This document shows positions 56,868 to 64,000 of a DNA stretch of 64,000 nt, piece by piece. Source of the DNA: Ascarosepion bandense (lineage: Eukaryota > Mollusca > Cephalopoda > Sepiida > Sepiidae); contig JBBBDQ010001155.1 in assembly GCA_037127315.1 (NCBI GenBank), forward strand, positions 1,962,501 to 2,026,500, in the 5' to 3' direction. Within the stretch, counting starts at the first letter, position 1; every line of letters starts with the position of its first letter. Both the position numbers and the translations under genes were made by a program. A model generated the notes under the pieces. The model did not search any database and was not told where the DNA came from. It worked only from the letters and a program-made list of their open reading frames with translations.

Positions 56868-57603
56868 TAGCAGTATAGCCCGGCTTTGCTCGGGTGTAAT
56901 GAAAGCTTTAAAACTAATCCATGGTCCTGGAGCTCAGACTCTTTGGACATTGGCATGAAAGACTAAAAAGCAATAGTTGTTTCCAGTTAAAGCGAAACTG
57001 TAGACTGAAAGAAAAATGAATGGATGTCAGTCAATTTTTGATTTCCTGGTATCGATATCAAATAAGTTTTTTTGTTGTAAACTGAATTTTGAAGGCTAAA
57101 TAAGTCCTCTGAGTAAATGGTATCATGGCTGAGACTAAGAACTACAATTATACCTACTTAGAGCAAAACCCAAAGCAAAAACTAAAATAAAAGGGCTGAA
57201 AAAATACAAACATACAGGCAGATAAACAGACACACACACAAAGATCTTGCCTTTTATACATATATATTATCAATTTTCTGCACTATTGTAAAAACTGCAA
57301 CCTTGAAACTTCTGAATATTGTTTCTTATGTTTTTGTCTATGAGTGCATCAAATTTGATTAAAATTGGACCACTCCTATAACCCAATTTTTTTGATTATT
57401 GGTTTTCAATATTTATTGGGGGTACCTCGACACAAAACCTAGCTAAGAACACTTGAAGATGCTTATCGTACAACTGTGTAAATTTTCAAGAAAATTGGTT
57501 CAGCCGTTTTGGAGTCTATAGGTAATGGACACACACACACAGACACACACAGACACACACACACACACACACAGACAAAATTCCATTTATAAATAAGTTT
57601 AGA
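56867..57603 (-). mobile_element. Non-autonomous Helitron, copy 3
   Basis: Minus strand: starts TCTAAACTTATTTATAAATG at 57603 after A and ends CTATACTGCTAG at 56867 before T, with hairpin CCCGAGCAAAGCCGGG eight bases from the end. The interior is collinear with copies 1 and 2 and holds a short (CA)n near the 5' end. No coding capacity. Confidence 0.88.
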
Positions 57604-58250
57604 TATGTTATGACCCTAAAAAGTTACTGCATGAGTAATCACCAAAATGAAGATTGGGAATAATAGTATATCAACAAGTACAAGACTTGCACTCTGCATG
57701 AGATACACTGCTAGTGAACTGCTAGTCAATATAATCACTCTCTTCTATTCCAATACTGTCCACGTAATGAAGAGGATAGCAATATTTTCATTCCTCTATA
57801 TAGTTATGTATACAACACCCTATTTTTAAACTGTCTCTTTCCAGACTCAGTATTTTTATCTTTTTAGGGTCAATGGCAATCCTTTCTGTATCCTTTCACT
57901 TCCTCTTACTATACCTTTCTGAACCTCTATTTTAGAAGCCTTTTGTGGAATGGAATCAAATACATCAAAGAGAACATCTATAGTTTCTACCTCATCTGGC
58001 ATATTGTTTTCTTGAACTACATACCACTTTTTTATTTGGTTGTAATGCCTTTTATGTAATAATTCTAGTCTCTTAACCAGTTATACCATTTTTCTTATTC
58101 TTTAGGCAATAGTACTAACTTTTCAATATGTCTTATTCATCTAATACATGTGGTAGAAAACTTTTTGACCAATATTGTGAAAGTCCTTCCCATTTTTTTC
58201 CCTGCATGCTCATATTTTTTCCTACTGAGAATCAATTTATCAAACACTAG
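57604..58250. other. Intronic sequence, possibly Gypsy 3' relic
   Basis: From about 57900 the sequence may continue the integrase C-terminal part of the minus-strand Gypsy element, but no motif confirms it. Confidence 0.35.
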
Positions 58251-60225
58251 TCATATCTTATACACAAACATTATCTCTGCCAGAGTCATGACTGAAGGCA
58301 CGATTTTATTAGGTTTCAGTCTATACACCTGCAGAAATTGTTGTATTGCTGCATCTGTGGATTCGCTGCTGGCTTTTTTTCTAAAGCTCTTTTGAAATGT
58401 ATCTGCAAAATGCTCTGCCTGGCTATTGTTTCTAGGATGGTAAGGGGCAATTGTAATGGGATTTAACACAAACATCTTGCAAAATTCTTTGAATTCTCTC
58501 GATGTAAATTGCGTACCATTATCAGAAAGAATTGAATCTGGAACTCCAAACCTCACAAAGAGTTCGTGTAAAAACTGTATTACTACTTGTATGAAAATCT
58601 CTGGCCATTTTAAAAAGCTGTCTACGACAATTAGATAGTATATTCCATTCATTGGACCAGCAAAATCAATGTGAAGATGTGACCATGGACAGTCAGTTTC
58701 TGACCATAGATTAAACTTAATTGGTGATGCCTTAGCCACCAAAGTACAGCTTTTGCACAATTCTACCAAAGCTTTAATGTTGCTATCCATGCTATGCCAG
58801 GAAACATAGCTTCGTATTATGCTCTTCATACTGGATGCATTCCAGGGTGTTCTGCATGGAATTCTTTCAGGTTTTTTTTGTAGTATTAGAGGTACCACTA
58901 ATCTTTTGCTATACATGAGAATGTTGTCACATAATGAATGAACTTCAGAGTCTTTTTTATTCTTGTCTTTATTTTTCATTTCAATAATGAATTTAGCAAT
59001 GGCGGTGTCTTTAACGGGTTCATTATGCCTTGGAATCAATCTGAACAATGCATCCACATGACATCACTTATTTGACAGCAAGAACTCCATTTTAAAGTCT
59101 TATTTTAGAAGAATGGTTTCCCATCATTGCAATCTGTTAGCTGTATGAGTCAGTAACACTATTTTGACCCATAAATCACTAACAACAGTTTATGGTCAGT
59201 CTGTAACGTAAATTTTCTCCCATGAATAAACCTATGGAATGTTTTAATGACAAAGATATTCTTTAAACTTTCTTTTTCAATCACTGAGAAATTTTTTTTT
59301 TGCTGAAAGAAGCATCCTGGATGCATGTGCAATTGGTATAACAGAGCCGTCATTGTATTTATGTATAGTACAAGTTCCGATACCATAATCACTCAAGTCA
59401 CTTGCCATGATCAAATTTTTAGGATCATAGTGTGCCAAAAATAAGTTTGAAGTTAATAAACTTTTTATTTTTTGAAATGCTTCCTGGCACTCTAACATCC
59501 AGATGCATTTTAAGTTTTTCTTCAAAAGTTTCTCTAGTGACGTTCTTAAACAATACATGTTTTTCACAAAAAGATTGTAATAGCTTGCTAATCCCAGGAA
59601 ACTTTGTAGGAAACTGACATTTGCAGAAGCAGGCATGTTCTTAATAGCACTAGCTCACACTGGATCCTGTCTCCTGCCATTCTTGTCAATAATTTGTAAC
59701 ATTTTTCTTATGTACTTTTCTGATTTTACTTCTCAGCAAAATATTCTACAAAGTCGAAACCACTTAGCATTGCCTCCATGATTTGCTGGAAGATAGCAAC
59801 CTTAATGCCAAACAGCAAAGGATTAAATTTATATATTTGTGTATTGATGGTCAAAAATGTTGAACATTCATCATCAACTATATTTTGCATTGCTAAGGTC
59901 TATTTTGGAAAAAATCTTACCTTTGCTAAGCTGCGCAAAAACCTCTTCTGGCTCTGGAAGTGGGGAGTGATAATCTTTGAGGGTATCATTTAAGCCCATG
60001 AAAAAATTCACACAGACACATATCTCTGATTTTTTAGTATATACTGTCAGTGAAGCCCAGTTGCTATGCTTGACTTTTAACTTGTTACACCTACCCAGTC
60101 TACCAGTAAATACCTCTGGGAATTTATTTTTTAATGTTCTTTTTAGGGCTTCATTGGTAGAACTCACTTTTGGTGAAATGCATTGATTGGACAATTCCAT
60201 AATTTGAATTTTTCCATCCAATCTG
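58251..60225 (-). pseudogene. Gypsy-type retrotransposon pol remnant (RT, RNase H, integrase)
   Basis: Read from 60225 down. RT start with PEVFTGRLGRCNKLKVKH, GLNDTLKDYHSPLPEPEEVF and FSKIDLSNA. Then a short LLFGIKVAIFQQIMEAMLSG stretch (about 59790). The catalytic Y-x-D-D is absent because the sequence jumps to FLGLASYYNLFVKNM and RNase H (HYDPKNLIMASDLSDYGIGT, VIEKESL). Integrase ORF 58251-59057 has CKSC, HIDFAG, LSDNGTQFTSREF and NSQAEH, so the D-D-E positions remain. Frameshifts and the missing active site make it dead. It is the same family as 25534-26860, on the other strand. Confidence 0.85.
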
Positions 60226-60299
60226 TACCAAAAAGATCATTTTTACATTCCTTATCTCCAGCAAATAGGAAATGTGTAAGAACCTATCTGCATTACCAT

Positions 60300-60575
60300 C
60301 ACAAATATACGAGGTATTCGCAGTAACTTTAATAGTGTAGAGTCTTTCCTTCTAACTAACTCACCCAATATCTTAGCTATATGTGAGACTATTCTCACAA
60401 CACTCTCATCTACCCAACCCTCATTCTCGGTATCCTTACCCGCCTATCACCCACCCTCTGTCATTTCCTATATTTAATCAGCCTTTCTCCACTCTACGTA
60501 GTGCCCTGCACAGTAGTGGCAGTGACATGCCTTGCTCAGGGTGAAACGCTTATAAAAAAAAAATAAAAAAAATAC
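60300..60575 (+). mobile_element. LINE 3' UTR fragment (second subfamily)
   Basis: Ends AGTAGTGGCAGTGACATGCC, TTGCTCAGGGTGAAACGCTT and poly(A). Same terminus as the insertion at 43276-43338. It differs from the GGGGTGAAATGATT ending of the other LINE copies, so two subfamilies are present. Confidence 0.72.
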
Positions 60576-60864
60576 TGGAAAAATTAAATAAAAAGTTAAT
60601 AAAATCTCCCTTCTTGGTTGCTTTTAAGGAAAGGTATATATATGTATATATGCTCTTTTGTATAAACTTTGTAACACATTGATACATTTTTGGTATGTGT
60701 CTACACACACACAATTCTTTTGAAATGTAATACCCTTCCGCTTCACTTCATTCATCAAAATTGATGGCCTTTTTATTTTTAGCTTAATTTTATTTTTTAA
60801 ATCTCCTTATCTATCTATCTATCTATCTGAATATATTTTTACTGGTACAAAATTTTATTATGAT
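60576..60864. other. Intronic sequence, nothing recognised
   Basis: Contains a (TCTA)n run near 60808. Confidence 0.45.
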
Positions 60865-61178
60865 GTTAAAGACAAAATTTTTTTTAATATAATCGGCCAT
60901 GCCAAATTTTAAAATAAAAACACCAATCGACCGGTTTTGTTCCCTCTCATCAGAACTGTAAAACAGGGGAAAAAATTGGAAAAAGAATATCTGTTATGGG
61001 TGAAATGAATGAAGGGAAAGGGGTAAAAAATATTTTATTTCTGATAAAAGTTATTACATCTAATGATGCTAGAGACCTGTTCATTCATTTTCATTTACCT
61101 GTTTTACAGTTCTGATGAGAGGGGATGAAACCAGTTGGCATGGTCGATTATATTAAAAACATTTTTGTCTTTAACGCC
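60865..61178. mobile_element. Foldback element with hammerhead-like remnants
   Basis: Arms of about 100 bases (60867-60975 and 61078-61177) face each other: TTAAAGACAAAA, AATATAATCGGCCATGCCAA and CTCATCAGAACTGTAAAACA on the left are mirrored on the right. The left arm on the minus strand reads CAGTT, CTGATGA, GAGGGAAC, AAAA, then ACCGGT and C with GATTG able to pair with CAGTT. The right arm on + reads CTGATGA, GAGGGGAT, GAAA, ACCAGT. Neither has a convincing stem II. Confidence 0.6.
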
Positions 61179-61218
<40 letters not shown>

Positions 61219-61320
61219 CAGATCTGTTTTGCTGTATCGCAGTTCATCTATATGGTTAGACATTCTATTGCTTCTTGCCAGGATTGAAACCCAATCGAAT
61301 CGACACACACACACACACAC

Positions 61321-61360
<40 letters not shown>
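61178..61360 (-). mobile_element. Truncated hammerhead SINE copy in (TA)n
   Basis: 61212-61302 on the minus strand is the 3' part of the SINE at 30530-30755, with ACAGATCTGTC kept but the core reading TAGATGA and AAAA. The B-box-like GGGTTTCAATCCTGG is at about 61278-61292. (TA)n runs at 61178-61212 and 61323-61358 and a short (CA)n border it. Confidence 0.7.
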
Positions 61361-61362
<2 letters not shown>

Positions 61363-61498
61363 ACGATAATAATTATAACAATATGAATAGTAACAAAAAT
61401 AATTCTCCTAATACTAGTAATTGTTAAACTATATTTAAGTTCATCTTGAAAAACCCACCTAGAATGAACTCAGAGGGAAAAGGAGGGGAAGTAAGAAA

Positions 61499-61500
<2 letters not shown>
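61361..61500. other. Intronic sequence, nothing recognised
   Basis: AT-rich spacer before a further (TA)n at 61503-61542. Confidence 0.4.
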
Positions 61501-61544
<44 letters not shown>

Positions 61545-61842
61545 ACAAGACCGACTCTGTAAGTATCTAAATCCTAAAATTATACGAAAATAAACTTTGA
61601 GGACAACAAATAACAGACAGAATCTAACTCCGTTACTGTCCATCGCTATAAGGCGTTGGACAAGAGGGGGAAAAAAAAGAAAACTGCGGAATACAGACAA
61701 TACATACAATACCCCGCAGAAAAGAAAAAAACCCCAAATGGAACCAACCACAAAGCAAGAAAAAGTGCTCGATACAGAACTAACCAAAGCGGAATAACAA
61801 AGAGGAAGCAATGTAGAGCAAAGACACATAAAAAAATCACAA

Positions 61843-61897
61843 GTTTGCCAAAACCTACCGCGGTTTCACACAACGGCTCATCAGGGCAAAGGCAAAC
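61843..61897 (-). ncRNA. Hammerhead ribozyme of the Penelope-like element
   Basis: Minus strand, in order: outer stem I GTTTGCC, TTT, inner stem I GCC, core CTGATGA (61884-61878), stem II GCCGTTGTGT, core GAAA (61867-61864), helix III as the palindrome ACCGCGGT (61864-61857), cleavage residue A at 61856, then GGT, TTT and GGCAAAC. Stem I is strong, with 3 inner and 7 outer pairs around a T3/T3 internal loop. Stem II is weak (a G-U and a C-G pair with a bulge), suggesting some decay. Predicted cleavage lies between 61856 and 61855. Confidence 0.75.
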
Positions 61898-62009
61898 CAA
61901 GGACTAATCAAATAAATAGACACCACCAAACAAAGACTAACAGACCAGCCTACCCGACGGGGGAGGGGGGGGGGTTCAAAAAAAAAATATAAAAAAATAG
62001 CCAAAGACT

Positions 62010-62627
62010 CTAAGCAAGAAATTTAGCTTTATGGAATCTACACCTATTCAATATTTCAGTTTTGGCATTAATAAGGTTGTGGGCAGGTTCGAATCTAGCT
62101 ATCGCTAACTTCTCCTCATCACATAACCTACAATATTTACTGCCTTTGTTATAGTTAGGGCATTTTTTTATCATTTCCCATTTCAAAATGGGGTCTCTTT
62201 TAGTTTTAGTTTTTATGTCCCATACATAGCTGGATAAAGTCGTACTGTGTTTATACTTCTCATTTTTAAAGGAGGTTTTATGATTGTAAAACCTAATTTT
62301 AAAATTATCATGCGTAGCTCCTATGTATGTTTTAGGGTTTTTATCATTTTCATTAATGTAAACTCTAACTTTATAAACTACATTTACTTGATTACAATTA
62401 CCTCTAATGGGGCAGTCGGTTTTAATTCTACAATTACAATTATTTTTGTTGCTGGTATTAGTACTAGGAATATTGGTATTACTTTTCAATTTACTTTTAT
62501 TGGTATTATTAATTATTTTGCCAATATTAGGTAAACAAGAGTAACTGAGTTTAATAGTGTTCCTATTAAATATTTTTTTAAGTTTGCTATCAGAGTTAAA
62601 ATGTTTATCTATTAGGTTAAAAAACAT
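62010..62627 (-). CDS. Penelope-like element GIY-YIG endonuclease (partial)
   Basis: A 205-codon open frame that could extend about 10 codons upstream before a stop. It has the Penelope-like C-terminal layout: a Cys-rich linker (CNCRIKTDCPIRGNC), NQVNVVYKVRV with the degenerate GIY strand, TYIGATHDNFKIRFYNHKTS with the YIG motif and catalytic Arg, then SSYVWDIK, and PNYNKGSKYCRLCDEEK with the terminal Cys pair and conserved Glu. It is the nuclease that nicks DNA for target-primed reverse transcription. The reverse transcriptase half is absent: the copy is 5'-truncated at about 62660. Unlike the other retroelements here, this domain has no stop or frameshift, so it is young or recently moved. 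Confidence 0.85.
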   Translation of the reverse strand: MFFNLIDKHFNSDSKLKKIFNRNTIKLSYSCLPNIGKIINNTNKSKLKSNTNIPSTNTSNKNNCNCRIKTDCPIRGNCNQVNVVYKVRVYINENDKNPKTYIGATHDNFKIRFYNHKTSFKNEKYKHSTTLSSYVWDIKTKTKRDPILKWEMIKKCPNYNKGSKYCRLCDEEKLAIARFEPAHNLINAKTEILNRCRFHKAKFLA

Positions 62628-62664
62628 TTTGCCTATTTTAGATTTAACTTCATTATTTCACTTC

Positions 62665-62690
62665 ATTATATATATATATATATATGTGTA
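62665..62690. repeat. (TA)n microsatellite
   Basis: TA run at the truncated 5' side of the Penelope-like copy. Confidence 0.9.
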
Positions 62691-62850
62691 TATACTCATA
62701 AATTTTTCTGTCTTCCCATGTCCATGAATAACAAATGTATCATTTTTACAACAATGAGCTAACATTGCCAGATAACAAGGTAAAAATCTTGAAACAGAAA
62801 TTTCCATGTCACAATATAAATTATGTTAATTTTAAATAAAAAACAAATTC

Positions 62851-62886
<36 letters not shown>

Positions 62887-64000
62887 ACCAAATAAATTAA
62901 CAAGATACTATTATAATAATTGTATAATGTTACTCAGTGCATATTTATACATTGCTTCTATAACTAAAATCAGAAAAGCTAAATTGCAATTTAATCCCTG
63001 AAAAAAAATTAATTTAATAACAATTTATTACTTATTAAGTGAAGGTTATTAAAATATATTTGTAGTTTAGCAAATGAAATGCTGAATTTTCAGGCACTTT
63101 CATATAAAGATAAAAGAAATGTTTAATTACTTTTGATGTTGTGAGTAACAAAATTCATGTCACATTCATTTTTAAAATGAGGGCATCTTTTGTCATATTT
63201 GCTGAATTTTTATAAACAAACCTGAACAGATGGTAAAAAAAAAACAATCTGCTACAAACATTTAGTTAAGGTCAATGCATTTGTCTATTTTTTGAAACAC
63301 CTGGACAGTGGTTTTTTTCCTTACCAGATAAATCGATTCTAACATTTGTTGTTAAAAGCTGATAAAATTTTTCATTTTTTCACCAACAAGTGTGAATTTT
63401 TACACATATTCGAATTTTAAGCACTAAACTTTTCTAAAATAGAATTTGTTATTTTTTAAAAACTTGCATGCAGCTGTTTAATAAAAAACATCTTTTTTAT
63501 TTTGCCAGATGTTAGCAAAAAATCAGAACATTTGTTCCTGCATTTGTGATTCTCTTATACAAACTGCATTGAAACAAATGGTAATCTTCTATTTTCCGTG
63601 ACCATTTGGAGAAAAAATGAAAGAACCACCTCAGCTTTTTATATGCGGATACATAATCTATCAATTCATAGAGAAAGAGAAGGCTCAACTTTCTGCCAGA
63701 TGTTAAAATCCCATTTGTGTAGAGTTTAGATTAAAGTGGGAAATTTCAAAGTACATACTGTTGATATGCATATTGTTGGGTCTGATGTTATTAAAAACTG
63801 CCAGGTGGCATTTTTGAGATTGTCGTATTTGAACAGAGAATGATTCCTATAAAAGCCACCAGATGTTTTTTTAATGCTCACTTGATAAATTTGAAACTGT
63901 ATTTTTATTTGATTTTCTGTCAAATATTTTATGCATCTTTTATTTTGCTTTGTATGGAGAAATTCTGAATGAATTTTACCTTGGCTTTCACTGAAGTATC
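62691..64000. other. Intronic sequence, nothing recognised
   Basis: AT-rich with one more (TA)n at about 62855-62883. No M13 exon (F-P-A-G-I-L block) was found in the + frames to the end of the window. Confidence 0.45.

Larger units (their letters stand above)
61550..62660 (-). mobile_element. 5'-truncated Penelope-like retroelement
   Basis: Comprises the endonuclease ORF and about 450 bases of 3' sequence ending at a (TA)n tract (61503-61542). The 3' part includes a C/G homopolymer tract at about 61960-61975 and a hammerhead motif 113 bases after the stop. Penelope-like elements are known to carry hammerheads in their terminal repeats, which agrees with this position. Confidence 0.8.

Noticed and set aside
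1..64000. CRISPR arrays, bacterial operons or phage genes
   Set aside because: Spliced exons, tRNA SINEs, LINEs and microsatellites show eukaryotic nuclear DNA. The regular arrays have no spacer structure.

Overview
The window looks like 64 kb of a large-intron animal gene, most likely from a mollusc and plausibly a coleoid cephalopod. It is AT-rich, full of (TA)n and (CA)n microsatellites, and crowded with tRNA-headed SINEs, LINEs, Gypsy and Penelope-like remnants, Helitrons and kilobase tandem arrays. The taxonomic call is inference from this repeat style; no marker gene fixes the species. Only about 0.56 kb is recognisable host coding sequence.

Host gene (+ strand): six consecutive internal exons (9135-9237, 14321-14440, 28992-29090, 38379-38456, 46192-46295, 53357-53415) encode an unbroken stretch of an M13 zinc metallopeptidase (neprilysin/endothelin-converting-enzyme type). 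It runs from the late N-terminal M13 domain to the NAFY substrate-binding motif that opens the catalytic domain. Every junction has AG/GT splice sites and compatible phase. Introns are 5.1, 14.6, 9.3, 7.7 and 7.1 kb, with more than 10.5 kb after the last exon. Upstream exons (signal anchor, start of the M13 domain) and the HExxH zinc-site exons are not visible and presumably lie outside.

Layout: 1-9.1 kb is intron or flank with two 5S rRNA/tRNA composite SINEs, an RTE-type LINE cut by a solo LTR, and a Jockey/CR1-group LINE piece. 10.0-11.9 kb is a 116-bp tandem array with an ATGCAAAT octamer in nearly every unit. 14.5-19.6 kb is a satellite with a four-monomer higher-order repeat. 22.5-23.5 kb is a head-to-head SINE pair. 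24.6 and 30.5 kb are tRNA-headed SINEs ending in a hammerhead ribozyme. 25.5-26.9 kb is a broken Gypsy pol. 30.8-32.4 kb is a LINE reverse transcriptase. 35.6-37.9 kb has two non-autonomous Helitrons. 38.9-45.0 kb is a 65-bp tandem array. 46.5-50.7 kb has foldback elements, a 59-bp array and a type II tRNA-like gene. 54.7-55.4 kb is a 636-bp foldback. 56.9-57.6 kb is a third Helitron. 58.2-60.2 kb is a reverse-strand Gypsy pol. 61.5-62.6 kb is a Penelope-like endonuclease ORF followed by a hammerhead ribozyme.

The most interesting signal is a set of self-cleaving-ribozyme-like motifs in several different repeats, mostly embedded in (TA)n tracts: an apparently intact hammerhead in the SINE at 30530-30586, one behind the Penelope-like ORF at 61843-61897, and an opposed pair in the foldback at 46503-46705. 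All three have a self-complementary helix III, as expected for hammerheads that act best as dimers or in concatemeric or circular RNA. A composite 5S rRNA-tRNA SINE seen twice is the second notable system. All would be transcribed inside the introns of the host pre-mRNA.
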